Assembly (NCBI GenBank): GCA_963668185.1
Contig: OY764162.1
Span: 496,001 to 560,000 of the forward strand
Direction: 5' to 3'
Length of the DNA: 64,000 nt
From: G963668185 sp963668185
GTDB taxonomy: Bacteria; Chloroflexota; Dehalococcoidia; Lucifugimonadales; G963668185
This document shows, piece by piece, positions 15,427 to 24,242 of the stretch. The notes below the pieces were generated by a model. The model was not told the origin of the DNA, made no database searches, and saw nothing but the letters and a program-made list of their open reading frames with translations. Positions within the stretch are counted from its first letter, which is position 1, and each line of letters begins with the position of its first letter. Made by a program: the position numbers and the translations under genes.

Positions 15427-17730
15427 GTGAACCGACGCCTACGCCCGCTGCTCCCCACGCTCGCCATCGCCCTCGCCGCCGGCCTGGCCGCCCTGCTCGG
15501 CGGCGCGGCGTCCGCCCAGTCCGACCCCGTCGACTACGACGAGAACAACAACAGCCTCATCGAGATAAGCACGCTGGAGCAGCTGGCCGCCATCCGCCAC
15601 GACCTGGACGGCGACGGCGCGGTTAGCGGCGCAAACGCCACGAAATACGCCGCCGCCTTCCCCAACCCGGCCACCGGCATGGGCTGCGACGACACCTGCA
15701 AAGGCTACGAACTGGCCCAGAGCCTCGACTTCAACGACGACGCCAGCTACGCCGAGGCTACCAGGGCAACAAACAAGGCCGCCTGGACGTCGGACAGCGC
15801 CGATTCCTCCAACGCCGGCTGGACGCCCATCGGCGGCAACACAGGGTCGTTCACAGCAGCCTTCGACGGCAACGGCCACACCATATCCAACCTGTATGTC
15901 AGAGCAAGATCTACATCGGCTACGGTGTACGCCGGGCTGTTCGGCGGCATCGGCATCGGCGGCGTGGTGAAGAAAGTGGGCGTGGACGGCGGCTCGGTCA
16001 CGGGCAAGGTAGTAACAACCAGCGGTACGGCCGCGGCCCCGGCCCACGCGGGCGGGCTGGCCGGGATCAATTCCGGCAGGATAGTCGACAGTTGGGCCAA
16101 CGTCGCCGTACTCGCGGATGCGACCGGCCCGGCGGGAGCCAACGCTGACGTAACCGCCTCCGCCGGCGGACTGGTCGGCCTCGCCGGCAGCACCAGCCTC
16201 ATCCTGCGCAGCTTCGCCCTGGGCGACGTCGAAGCAGACGCCGGGGGCGACGATTCCTCTTATGCAGGCGGACTGGTGGGCAGCAACGTGGGGCGCATCG
16301 GCGCCTCCTTCGCCGCCGGCGACGTCCTGGCAGACTCCAACTCCGGCGCCGGGAACGCCCGGGGCTGGAACGCATACGCAGGGGGACTGGTGGGTACCAA
16401 CGACGCCGGCACGGTGTCGGCCAGCTACGCCACCGGCGATGCACAGGCTAGGAGGCACGTCAGCAGCGGCGGCGGGGCCATCGAGAACGCCGGCGGGCTC
16501 GTCGGCTTGAACAGCGGGACCATCGAGGCCAGCTACTCACGGGGAGCCGCCGCCATCACCGGCGGGGGGACAAACGCCAGTAGCAATGCGGGCGGCCTCA
16601 TCGGGAGCGGATTCCACAATGTGACCGCCAGCTACTGGGACACCGACACGTCGGGGATCACCGCCACGGGTGCGGGAACGGGTAAGACCACCTCGGAACT
16701 CACGGCGCCCACGGACTACACGGACTACACGGGCATATATGCCGCCTGGAACGTGGACTACGACAACAAGGCTAACACCGGAACTACCGAAGCCCCTGTC
16801 GGGCTGGACAACCCGTGGTCCTTCGGCACGACGAGCGAGTACCCGCACCTCAGGGAGTTGCCGCCCATGCTCGTGAGCGTGGCTGTGATCTCCTCGGGAA
16901 CGCTCGACGTTGACGGCAAGGTAACCGTGGAGGCGCACTTCGACAGGCGGATGAAGGTCGCCGGCGCCCCATCGCTGAACATCGCCATCGGCGGCGAGAC
17001 GCACGCCGCGGAGTACGCCGGAGCCGGGGCCGCCTCAACGCGGCTCACGTTCGCATACACCATCGTCCGCGGCGACAACGGCGCGGTGACCGTCCCCAGC
17101 GGCTCGATCGCGCTGAACGGCGGCACGATAACCGACGTGTACAAAGCGAAAGCGCCCGTGAGCCTGTCCTTCACAAGGGCGTCGGTCCCCGCGGGCCTCA
17201 GCGTGGAAACCAGGCCGTTCGACACGACCGCGCCGTCGGTCACGTACAAGCCGCCGTCCTCCCTCGCCGTAGGCCAGCGCATCCGCGCCATAGTACCAAT
17301 CACCAGCGACACGGACATACGCTCATACGCGCTCAAGGAAGGCTCCGTCCTGCCGCGCACCCTGCGCCTCGACCCGGACACCGGCAGAATCACCGGCCGC
17401 CCCACAAGGGCCGTCGGCAGGTCCACCGTAGTCACAATCATAGTCTGCGACAACGAGACCGACCCAAAGCCCAACTGCGCCGAGGTCACCCTAAAACTCC
17501 CCGCCATCATCGACGAAGAGGCAGACGCCCCACCCCCCGAACCCCAGCTCCCCGAAGTCCCCCCGCTTGACCTCTCCACCATAACCGTAGGAGACCCCGC
17601 GCCCACGCCCACACTGCTCCTAGCCTTGGCAACAGCAGGCGCCACGCTCCTGCTGGCGGGCGTCGGCCTCGCGGCGGTGCGGCGGAGAACCCCATCTCAG
17701 TCTTCCCCAGCAGACTGGGGAAGAGGCTAA
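15427..17730 (+). CDS. GLUG-motif surface protein with C-terminal membrane anchor
   Basis: A 767-residue protein starting at GTG with AAGGAG 9 nt upstream. Residues 1-31 form a signal peptide ending near ASAQS. NSLIEISTLEQLAAIRHDLDGDG is a common opening of these proteins. From about residue 115 to 430 lie repeated GLUG-like units (AGGLVG, NAGGLVGLNSGTIEASYS). After residue 480 come Ig/cadherin-like beta domains, including a putative-Ig motif (SGTLRLDPDTGRITGRP). A Pro/Glu-rich linker leads to one transmembrane helix (LLLALATAGATLLLAGVGLA) and an RRR stop-transfer. The last residues, SPADWGRG, are encoded by an R1 repeat. Likely an exposed adhesin or structural surface protein. Confidence 0.8.
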   Translation: MNRRLRPLLPTLAIALAAGLAALLGGAASAQSDPVDYDENNNSLIEISTLEQLAAIRHDLDGDGAVSGANATKYAAAFPNPATGMGCDDTCKGYELAQSLDFNDDASYAEATRATNKAAWTSDSADSSNAGWTPIGGNTGSFTAAFDGNGHTISNLYVRARSTSATVYAGLFGGIGIGGVVKKVGVDGGSVTGKVVTTSGTAAAPAHAGGLAGINSGRIVDSWANVAVLADATGPAGANADVTASAGGLVGLAGSTSLILRSFALGDVEADAGGDDSSYAGGLVGSNVGRIGASFAAGDVLADSNSGAGNARGWNAYAGGLVGTNDAGTVSASYATGDAQARRHVSSGGGAIENAGGLVGLNSGTIEASYSRGAAAITGGGTNASSNAGGLIGSGFHNVTASYWDTDTSGITATGAGTGKTTSELTAPTDYTDYTGIYAAWNVDYDNKANTGTTEAPVGLDNPWSFGTTSEYPHLRELPPMLVSVAVISSGTLDVDGKVTVEAHFDRRMKVAGAPSLNIAIGGETHAAEYAGAGAASTRLTFAYTIVRGDNGAVTVPSGSIALNGGTITDVYKAKAPVSLSFTRASVPAGLSVETRPFDTTAPSVTYKPPSSLAVGQRIRAIVPITSDTDIRSYALKEGSVLPRTLRLDPDTGRITGRPTRAVGRSTVVTIIVCDNETDPKPNCAEVTLKLPAIIDEEADAPPPEPQLPEVPPLDLSTITVGDPAPTPTLLLALATAGATLLLAGVGLAAVRRRTPSQSSPADWGRG
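17693..17730 (-). repeat. R1 hairpin repeat forming the 3' end of the surface-protein gene
   Basis: The palindrome arms lie at 17701-17725 in inverse orientation relative to the other copies, with the CCCCATC tail before it. The reading frame of the surface protein runs through it and ends at TAA 17728-17730, so the repeat supplies the final residues of the protein. Confidence 0.8.
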
Positions 17731-17749
17731 AAGGTAGCCGCCGCACGCC

Positions 17750-17852
17750 CACTGTCATTCCGAGTCCCCCGAGGAATCTCGGACGCCCCGCACTCCACCA
17801 ACGCCGCGCCCCGGCCAAACGCGCGTCTCGCCGGGGGGCGGGGGCCGGCATC
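17750..17852 (+). repeat. ~100-bp dispersed repeat (family R2), copy 1
   Basis: Starts with a TGTCATTCCGAGTCCCCCG segment and continues through GCCAAACGCGCGTCTCGCCG. A nearly identical block occurs at 28485-28585 and a shorter, more diverged one at about 26900-26965. Confidence 0.75.
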
Positions 17853-17868
17853 CAGCAGCGCCCCCCAG

Positions 17869-19071
17869 CTACGGAAACCGCTCGTCCACCGCCGGATCGT
17901 ACGGCCAGTGCCGCAGCATGTCCCGCTCCCGCGGCTTCCCCTCGGCGAAGCGGTCCGGCCGCATGTGCGACACGTCCGCCGTTCGCGCCTCGCCGTGCAC
18001 GATCATCTCCGCCAGGCGCTTCCCCGACGCCGGCCCAAGCATGAAGCCAGACCCGCTGAACCCGCAGGCCGCGTACAGCCCCTCGACGCCGGGCAGCGCC
18101 CCAAGCACCGGGTAGTGGTCGGGCGTGTACCCGTCCGGCGCGCTCCAGACCATCCGCCACGCCGCGTCCGCCATTGCCGGAATGCGGTGCGTTATGCGCC
18201 GCGACCACATCCGCATCGTGTTCTCGTCGATCGACTCCACGATGGTGTCAGGATCGTGGGGCCGCATGATCTCCTTGTTTCGCACGCCGAACAGCGTCAG
18301 GTCCGGGCCCTCCATTCGCCAGTACGTGCCGATCGTCCGGTCCGTCATCGACATGTGCTCTCTGATCTCCGGCGGCCTCTCCAGCAGTCCGGCGCAAATG
18401 CGGTACGAGGTCACGTCCAGTTCCACCCCCGCCGTCGAAGCCAACGGCGCCGACCACGCGCCCGCGGACAGGACCACCGTCGAGGCGCGCCGTTCGCCGC
18501 CGTCCTCCAACCGCACGCCAACGGTACGCCCGTTCTCTACCAGTACCTCCGCCACCGGCGTGTCGAGCGCGGTCCGCGCGCCCATCTCGCGCGCCGCAGC
18601 CGCAAACGCGTTCGCCGCGCTGTAGCCGTCGCCGTGTCCCGCGTCCCGGCTGTGGACCGCGCCGCCGATGTCATCTACCCGCAGGAACGGCTGCATGATC
18701 TTGACGTCCTCCGGCGAGACCAGTTCCAGACGCACGCCCGCCTCGTTCGATGAGGCCGCGGACGCCGCCGCCTGCTCCCTGTGCTCCGGGCCGAATATCG
18801 AGAGCGTGCCCGTCTGCCTGAAGCCCGCGTCGCCGCCCACCACATCCGGCCAGTTCCGGTAGATTTGAAGGCTCTCCCACACAACGCGCGCCTTCTCCGG
18901 CGACTCGCCGTGCACGAAGATCTCCGCGCCGGAGCGCCCCGTCGCGCCCGCGGCCACGCTGTCCCGCTCGATCAGCAGAACATCGGTAACACCCAGCTTC
19001 GCAAGGTGGTACGCCGTGCTAGTACCCGCTATCCCGCCGCCAATGATGATCACGTCCGCATTGTCCGTCAA
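17869..19071 (-). CDS. DadA/sarcosine-oxidase-type FAD-dependent oxidoreductase
   Basis: A 400-residue flavoprotein. ADVIIIGGGIAGTSTAYHLAK gives the FAD-binding Rossmann motif, YTPDHYPVLGALPGVEGLY and ACGFSGSGFMLGPASGK the C-terminal DAO-family signature. TTG at 19071 is chosen as start because GGAGGT lies 6 nt before it; the open frame extends 24 codons upstream. DAO-family enzymes oxidise secondary or D-amino acids. The substrate is unknown. The gene stands alone, convergent with the surface-protein gene and divergent from the ornithine-cyclodeaminase-like gene. Confidence 0.82.
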   Translation of the reverse strand: MTDNADVIIIGGGIAGTSTAYHLAKLGVTDVLLIERDSVAAGATGRSGAEIFVHGESPEKARVVWESLQIYRNWPDVVGGDAGFRQTGTLSIFGPEHREQAAASAASSNEAGVRLELVSPEDVKIMQPFLRVDDIGGAVHSRDAGHGDGYSAANAFAAAAREMGARTALDTPVAEVLVENGRTVGVRLEDGGERRASTVVLSAGAWSAPLASTAGVELDVTSYRICAGLLERPPEIREHMSMTDRTIGTYWRMEGPDLTLFGVRNKEIMRPHDPDTIVESIDENTMRMWSRRITHRIPAMADAAWRMVWSAPDGYTPDHYPVLGALPGVEGLYAACGFSGSGFMLGPASGKRLAEMIVHGEARTADVSHMRPDRFAEGKPRERDMLRHWPYDPAVDERFP

Positions 19072-19181
19072 CGCAAGACCTCCGTAGTGGAGACGTCCAC
19101 TCAAACTGCGGCGATTATATTGGCGCGCTGCCCGAAGCGCCATTGACCGGGCGGCAAGACAGTTCCTAGAATCTCACTCAG

Positions 19182-19260
19182 AGCGTGCCTAGAAACTCTG
19201 GCAAGCGTCCTCCTCTGACCCCTTCCCCAGTCTGCTGGGGAAGGTTGGGATGGGGTTCTC
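19182..19260 (+). repeat. Extended R1 element (~80 bp)
   Basis: The R1 hairpin at 19219-19244 is preceded by GCGTGCCTAGAAACTCTGG and GCGTCCTCCTCTGACC, matching the flanks of the copies at 12751 and 29738. This shows that the mobile unit is longer than the hairpin alone. It lies in a 258-bp divergent intergenic region. Confidence 0.75.
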
Positions 19261-19329
19261 CGATGAGCGGAGCAGGGTCTATCACCCTTTTTAGACACCC
19301 TCTAAGGCTTACCCAGAAAGGCAAAGCAC

Positions 19330-20316
19330 ATGCTGTTCCTGAACCGCCGGGACGTAGAGGCCCTGCTCGAACCCGGGCCGCTCGTTGAGGCGCTCGGCCC
19401 GGCCATGGTCGAACTCAGTCGGGGAGCCGTCTCGATGCCTCCCCGCACGGGTGCGATGATCCCGGAGACGGATTCCTTTCTGGGGGTGATGCCGGTCTGG
19501 ACGGGCGCGTCCCGCACGCTGTCCGCAAAGCTCGTGACCGTTTTCCCCAACAACGAAACGCGCGGCCTGCCAAGCCACATCGCGCTCATAGCCGTCTTCG
19601 ACCCGGACACCGGCGAGCCCCTGGCCGTCATGGACGGAACGCACGTCACCGCGGTCCGCACCGCCGCCGGCTCCGCGCTCGCCACGCGGCTGCTTGCGCG
19701 GCCCGACTCGCGCGTGCTCGCGATCGTCGGCTCCGGCGTGCAGGCGAGGTCCCACGCCGAGGTGCTCACCCGTACCTGCGGAATCGAGGAGATACGTATC
19801 GTCGCGCGGGACCCGGCGAAGGCCGCGCGGCTCGCCGCTGAGCTGGCCGACAGCCTGGGCGTGCCCGTTACAGCCGCGCCGTCCCTTCGCGAGGCCGCCG
19901 CCGGCGCCGACATCCTGTGCGCGACAACCCACGCCGACCGGCCCGTCGTCCACTGGCGGGACGTTGAGCCGGGCACGCACGTCAACGCCGTGGGCCTGAA
20001 CCCCGCAGGCCGCGAGTTGGACGACGACTTGGTCGTCAACTCCCTCGTCGTCGTCGAGTCGCGCGGGTCCGCGCTCGCGCCGCCGCCCGCCGGCTCCAAC
20101 GACCTGCTGGAGCCGATCGAAGCCGGGATCATCACGGCCGATCACGTCCACGCCGAGATCGGTGAGATAGTCGCCGGGGAGAAGGCGGCAAGAACGTCCG
20201 AGGACCAGGTGACGCTGTACAAGTCCGTCGGCGTCGCCGTGCAGGACGCCGTAGCCGCCAGGCTGGTCCTTGATGCCGCCCAGGCGGCCGGCGTCGGAAC
20301 GCGCGTCGATCTGTAG
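19330..20316 (+). CDS. Ornithine cyclodeaminase / mu-crystallin family protein
   Basis: A 328-residue protein with the family's layout: an N-terminal dimerisation part, KLVTVFPNNETRGLPSH, AVMDGTHVTAVRTAAGSALAT (substrate site) and the NAD(P)-binding motif AIVGSGVQARSHAEVL at about residue 135. HVNAVGLNPAGRELDDDLV matches the nucleotide-binding end. Members include ornithine cyclodeaminase, alanine dehydrogenase (archaeal type), ketimine reductases and N-methyl-amino-acid dehydrogenases. The precise reaction is open. AAAGG precedes the ATG. Confidence 0.8.
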   Translation: MLFLNRRDVEALLEPGPLVEALGPAMVELSRGAVSMPPRTGAMIPETDSFLGVMPVWTGASRTLSAKLVTVFPNNETRGLPSHIALIAVFDPDTGEPLAVMDGTHVTAVRTAAGSALATRLLARPDSRVLAIVGSGVQARSHAEVLTRTCGIEEIRIVARDPAKAARLAAELADSLGVPVTAAPSLREAAAGADILCATTHADRPVVHWRDVEPGTHVNAVGLNPAGRELDDDLVVNSLVVVESRGSALAPPPAGSNDLLEPIEAGIITADHVHAEIGEIVAGEKAARTSEDQVTLYKSVGVAVQDAVAARLVLDAAQAAGVGTRVDL

Positions 20317-20330
20317 GGGAGTGGTGAAGA

Positions 20331-21014
20331 TTGAGTAGCAGACAACAGGTCACGGCCCCCGCGTTGAACACCCACCTTCGCACAGCAGGCGCGTTGCTGG
20401 TATTCGCCGCCGTCGCCACGCTCGTCTCCGTGGCGGGCCGCGTCGCCGCCGATGCCGACCAGCCCACGCTCGCCGAGTCACTGAACGCCATCGCCGAGAA
20501 CCGCTTGGAGTACAGCCTCGGATGGCTTGCCCGCATCGTGTCCGGCGGCGCGCTGGCAGCCGCCGCCTACGTGACGTGGAAGCCCGCCCGTGCGCACGGC
20601 GACCGCACCCTGAGGCCCGTGCTCCTGCTGTTCGCGGTCTCCGGCGTATGCACCACGCTGTCCGGCGTAAGCTCGGCCCTGCTGACGGTAATGGCCCCGG
20701 CGGCAGAACCAGGAGCGTCTCACGAAGTGGTCGAAGTGCTGAGATGGGTCTTCGGCAAAGCCGGGTTCGCGGCGTCAGGCCTCGCCCTGCTCGCGGCCAC
20801 TCGCCCGCTCCTCCGGGCAGGCGGCATGTGGCGGATCGCGGCGCCCGTGACGCTGCTGCTGGGAGCCGCGATGCTGTTCATCTGGTGGGACGCGGCCACC
20901 ACTCTTCACAGGATTACAGGGCCGGCATTCATAGGCTGGCTGATAATCGCGGGCGCGCTGATGCTAACTAGCAAGGCCCGAAATGCGCTCGCCGGAGTGT
21001 CTGGAACTACGTAG
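20331..21014 (+). CDS. Integral membrane protein, DUF4386-like
   Basis: A 227-residue hydrophobic protein with five or six predicted transmembrane segments, for example GALLVFAAVATLVSVAGRVA, PVLLLFAVSGVCTTLSGV and VTLLLGAAMLFIWW. The layout recalls DUF4386 proteins but the match is loose. It starts at TTG 20331 with GGGGAGTGG upstream, 14 nt after the ornithine-cyclodeaminase-like gene, so the two are probably cotranscribed. Function unknown. Confidence 0.6.
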   Translation: MSSRQQVTAPALNTHLRTAGALLVFAAVATLVSVAGRVAADADQPTLAESLNAIAENRLEYSLGWLARIVSGGALAAAAYVTWKPARAHGDRTLRPVLLLFAVSGVCTTLSGVSSALLTVMAPAAEPGASHEVVEVLRWVFGKAGFAASGLALLAATRPLLRAGGMWRIAAPVTLLLGAAMLFIWWDAATTLHRITGPAFIGWLIIAGALMLTSKARNALAGVSGTT

Positions 21015-21066
21015 CCCACCCACAAGCCGTCGGAACGCGCATCGCCCTTTAGCGCCGCTTCAAGTT

Positions 21067-21108
21067 GCCTCTTCCCCAGTCTGCTGGGGAAGATTGAGAT
21101 GGGGCAAA
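21067..21108 (+). repeat. R1 hairpin repeat
   Basis: One palindrome copy (right arm GGGGAAGA, one mismatch) followed by TTGAGATGGGGC, in the gap between convergent genes. Confidence 0.75.
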
Positions 21109-21118
21109 GCCAAACTCC

Positions 21119-22285
21119 CTACTCCCGCTCCGGCGCAGCCGCCCAGCCCTGCCGCTCCCGCCAGTCCCGCGGCGCCGACGCGAACCGCTTCGCGCTGAAG
21201 TCCTCGAACAGGTACGGCGACTCGCCGTGCAGGATGAGCTCGCTCGCCGTAAGCCCCGTCGCCGGCGAGATGCCGAACCCGTCTCCCGATAGCGAGATCA
21301 CCGCGAAGTTCACCGGATGGTCCAGCGTGTCGATCACCCCCACGCCGTCCTGCGTCTGCTCGACAACGCCGCCCCAACTCCTGATGACGCGCAACTGGGC
21401 AGCGATCGGGTAAAGCTCGTTCAGCCTCTTGGAGATGTTGCGTATCGTCGGCGTGTTCGGCTTGTCCGGCGAGCCGAGGCCCACGTCGATCCACTCCTGA
21501 TTGCCGCCGCCGTACGCCAGGTTGCCGCGCCTCGTCTGCCGCCCGTACAGCCCGTTACCGCTCACCTTGCCCATCGGCATGATCGGCGTCGGCTCCGTGA
21601 CGATGATCTCCACCCGCCCCGGCGCCGTCGGCACCCACGCCCCGACCATCTCGCAGATGTGGCTCGTCTGCGGCCCGGCCGCGCACACCACGAAGTCCGC
21701 GCCGATCTCCCCGCGCTCCGTCTCCACGGCAACGGCCCGGTCGCCCTCGACCCGGATCCCCGTGACCAGCGTGTTCTGGTGGACGCGCCCGCCGAGGTCC
21801 TGGAGCGCCCAGGCATACGCCTGCACCGTGCGCTGCGGGTTCGCGTGCCCCCCGTCCGGTATGAACCACATCCCCGCGATGTCCTCGGACAGCAGGGGAG
21901 CCATCTCCCGCGCCTGCTGTACGTCCAGGATCTCGGACCGTATGCCGCGCTCGTTGTCCAGCCTGCGGTTGGCCTTGAATATCTCCAGGTCGCGCTCGTC
22001 CATCGCCGCGATCGCCGCCCCCGGCGTGTACTCCGTGGGATAGCCCAACTCCTCGTCGAGCGTCTTCCAGGCCTGCAAGTTGCGCTGCGCCATCGCCGCC
22101 TTCGTCTTGGAAGCGGTCGACGCCGACGAGAACGCGCCGCCGTTCCGCCCGGACGCCTCCCAGCCGACGAGGCTCTTCTCCACGACGACCACGTCCACGC
22201 CAGCCCGCGCAAGCCGCCACGCCGTGCTCAGCCCGCTGACGCCCGCGCCGATGACCACAACCTCCCCGTGATCGATTGCTGCCAT
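21119..22285 (-). CDS. FAD-dependent oxidoreductase, DAO family (paralog A)
   Basis: A 388-residue flavoprotein. EVVVIGAGVSGLSTAWRLARAG is the FAD motif at the N-terminus; RRGNLAYGGGNQEWIDV and SLSGDGFGISPATGLTASEL are the later family blocks. ATG 22285 is preferred over TTG 22300 because GGAGG lies 8 nt before it. The paralog at 22526 is very similar in protein and over long DNA stretches (for example 21487-21545 against 22909-22967). The pair are likely dehydrogenases of secondary amines or D-amino acids; the electron acceptor is not evident. Confidence 0.82.
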   Translation of the reverse strand: MAAIDHGEVVVIGAGVSGLSTAWRLARAGVDVVVVEKSLVGWEASGRNGGAFSSASTASKTKAAMAQRNLQAWKTLDEELGYPTEYTPGAAIAAMDERDLEIFKANRRLDNERGIRSEILDVQQAREMAPLLSEDIAGMWFIPDGGHANPQRTVQAYAWALQDLGGRVHQNTLVTGIRVEGDRAVAVETERGEIGADFVVCAAGPQTSHICEMVGAWVPTAPGRVEIIVTEPTPIMPMGKVSGNGLYGRQTRRGNLAYGGGNQEWIDVGLGSPDKPNTPTIRNISKRLNELYPIAAQLRVIRSWGGVVEQTQDGVGVIDTLDHPVNFAVISLSGDGFGISPATGLTASELILHGESPYLFEDFSAKRFASAPRDWRERQGWAAAPERE

Positions 22286-22435
22286 ATTCGCGGCCTCCAA
22301 TCTACGCCCCGCCTTCGCCGGTCCCGTTCCGTTCGCCCTGGCCCCGCCGTAGGGGCGCTTCGCGAAGCGCCCTTTCCCCGTTCGCCCTTGTATCTTGGTA
22401 ACTGTTCAGATTTCGTGGGACAGCAGCCTCACTAT

Positions 22436-22475
22436 GCCGTCATACCGGCGAAGGCCGGTATCCAGAGGTGGGGGC
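22436..22475 (+). repeat. Dispersed palindromic repeat (family R4)
   Basis: GTCATACCGGCGAAGG followed by CCGGTATCCAGAGG: palindromic arms ATACCGGC / GCCGGTAT around GAAG-type loop. An identical core recurs at 30871-30910. Just upstream, 22320-22400 carries GTTCGCCCTTGTATCTTG, shared with 15193-15210. Confidence 0.8.
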
Positions 22476-22525
22476 GGGTGGGGTTTCCCCTCACCGTTCG
22501 CCCTGCTAACCGCTATTCTAGGCCA

Positions 22526-23695
22526 TCACCCGTAACGAAACGGGACCTCTCCCGCAGGAGTCCAGCCCCGGTCCTCCCGCCACGTGCCGGGCACGTCCGC
22601 GAACCGCCCCAGGTTCATCTGCTCGGTCGGAATGGTCGACTCGCCGTGCAGCACCAGCTCGCTCACCGCCTTGCCCGTTCCCGGCGAAATCCCAAATCCG
22701 TCGCCTGAGAGCGTGCACACCAGGAAATTATTCGGATGGTCGGCTATGTCGATGATGGGGCAGTGGTCCGGCGTCTGCTCGACCACGCCCGCCCACGTCC
22801 TGATGACCGGAACGTGCTCCACCGCCGGCATCAACTCGGCCAGCCGCCTGCCGACGTTTCTGATCAGAGGCGTGTTCGGCTTCTCCGGCGACGCCAGGTC
22901 CACGTCGATCCACTCCTGGTTGCCGCCGCCGTACGCCAGGTTGCCGCGCCTCGTCTGCCGGCCGTAAAGGCCGTTCCCGAACACGAACCCGTCCCACATC
23001 GGCTCGATCGGCGCGGTCACCAGTATCTCCACGCGCCCCGGCGCGACCGGTACCCACACGCCCGCCATCTCCGCGACGTGCCCTGTCTGCGGCCCGGCCG
23101 CGCTGACCACGAAGTCGCACCCAATCGCGCCGCGCTCCGTCTCCACCTCCGTGATCCGCTCCCCATCGATCTTGAACCCGGTCACGGCGCAGTTCTGAAG
23201 GATACGCCCGCCGTGGTCCTGCATCGCCCACGCGTACGCCTGCACCGTGCGCTGCGGGTTCGCGTGCCCGCCGCTCGGCGAGAACAGGCCGCCCAGCGCC
23301 CGCTCGCTCACCATCGGCATCCACTCGCGGATCGTCTCCCGGTCCACGATGTGCGCCTCAGCCCCAAGCGCTCGCATGGCCTCTGCGTGCTGCTTCATCT
23401 CCTCCATCTCGTAGTCGAGGAACGCGATGCGGACCAGGCCCGGCTTCCACTCCGTCGGATACCCCAGCAGATCGTCGAGTTGAGGCCACAGCTCCACCTC
23501 CGCCTTCGCGAGGCCGTCCGCCCTTTCCTTGCCTCTGTGGCCCATCTGCCCGCCGTTCCGGCTCGACGCCTCGTAGCCGATCACCCCCTTGTCCACCACA
23601 ACCACGTCCACGCCCGCCCTCGCCAGCCACCACCCGGCGCTAAGCCCCGAAACCCCACCCCCGATTATCACAACCTCGGCATTGTCCAGATTCAT
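22526..23695 (-). CDS. FAD-dependent oxidoreductase, DAO family (paralog B)
   Basis: A 389-residue flavoprotein and close paralog of the gene at 21119. AEVVIIGGGVSGLSAGWWLARAG forms the FAD site, and the blocks AAGPQTGHVAEMAGVWVPVAPG, NGLYGRQTRRGNLAYGGGNQE and LSGDGFGISPGTGKAVSEL are shared. Differences are concentrated near residues 110-130 (substrate side), which suggests distinct substrates. It is separated from paralog A by a 240-bp gap holding R4 and R3 repeats. Confidence 0.82.
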   Translation of the reverse strand: MNLDNAEVVIIGGGVSGLSAGWWLARAGVDVVVVDKGVIGYEASSRNGGQMGHRGKERADGLAKAEVELWPQLDDLLGYPTEWKPGLVRIAFLDYEMEEMKQHAEAMRALGAEAHIVDRETIREWMPMVSERALGGLFSPSGGHANPQRTVQAYAWAMQDHGGRILQNCAVTGFKIDGERITEVETERGAIGCDFVVSAAGPQTGHVAEMAGVWVPVAPGRVEILVTAPIEPMWDGFVFGNGLYGRQTRRGNLAYGGGNQEWIDVDLASPEKPNTPLIRNVGRRLAELMPAVEHVPVIRTWAGVVEQTPDHCPIIDIADHPNNFLVCTLSGDGFGISPGTGKAVSELVLHGESTIPTEQMNLGRFADVPGTWREDRGWTPAGEVPFRYG

Positions 23696-24217
23696 GCGCC
23701 CCTCTCACGTAAGATCGAAGTACGTGCCGTTGCGTAAAGATTGTCCAACAAGAAATCCGTTCACCCTGAGCCTGTCGAAGGGTCGAAGCGCCGTTCACGG
23801 TTCGACAGCTTATTGGACACCCCGTTAGACATCGGCCTCTTGGAACGTGAGCGATTGTATTTGCGCCGTCTCCGGCCGGTCAATCCGAGCACCATACTGC
23901 CATTCCGAACGCTCTCCACTGTCAATCGGAGTGCTCTCTACTGTCAATCGGAGTGCTCTCTGCTGCCAATCCGAACGCCCTCCACTGTCATTCCGAACGC
24001 CCTCTACTGTCATTCCGAACGTCCTACTGTCATTCCGAACGAAGTGAGGAATCTCAGACCTCTGTTCAGAGATACCCTTTCAGAGATGGACGAACCCAGC
24101 CCGTTCGAAGTGCGCATTCAACCACGACGGCCCACCACATGGAACAGGTTCAGAGAAACCGGTTACCTCGCTCATGGAATCAAAATAGTTATCTGGACGT
24201 TTCCCCGTCGCCGTCCG
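23696..24217. repeat. Repeat-filled intergenic stretch with a degenerate tandem array
   Basis: No credible gene. A CCTGAGCCTGTCGAAG-type repeat lies at 23759-23807. From 23896 to about 24060 seven units of 20-25 bp based on ACTGTCATTCCGAACG follow each other, some altered to ACTGTCAATCGGAGTG. The last unit continues into GAAGTGAGGAATCTCAGACC, the common R2 form. Frames crossing this DNA are low-complexity translations of the repeat. Confidence 0.75.
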
Positions 24218-24235
24218 GTATAACCGGGGTTATAC
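24218..24235 (+). promoter_or_regulatory. Palindromic operator candidate overlapping a -10 element
   Basis: GTATAACC-GG-GGTTATAC is a perfect inverted repeat with 8-bp arms. It ends 7 nt before the GTG of the ribbon-helix-helix gene, and TATACT (24231-24236) within it can serve as -10. This is the expected place for antitoxin autoregulation. No good -35 is seen. Confidence 0.6.
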
Positions 24236-24242
24236 TGGCGCT

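Noticed and set aside
23741..24223. 160-residue open frame between the oxidoreductase and the orphan antitoxin
   Set aside because: It is a translation of R3 and R2 repeats, with recurring HSER/CHSE-type words, and lacks a ribosome-binding site.
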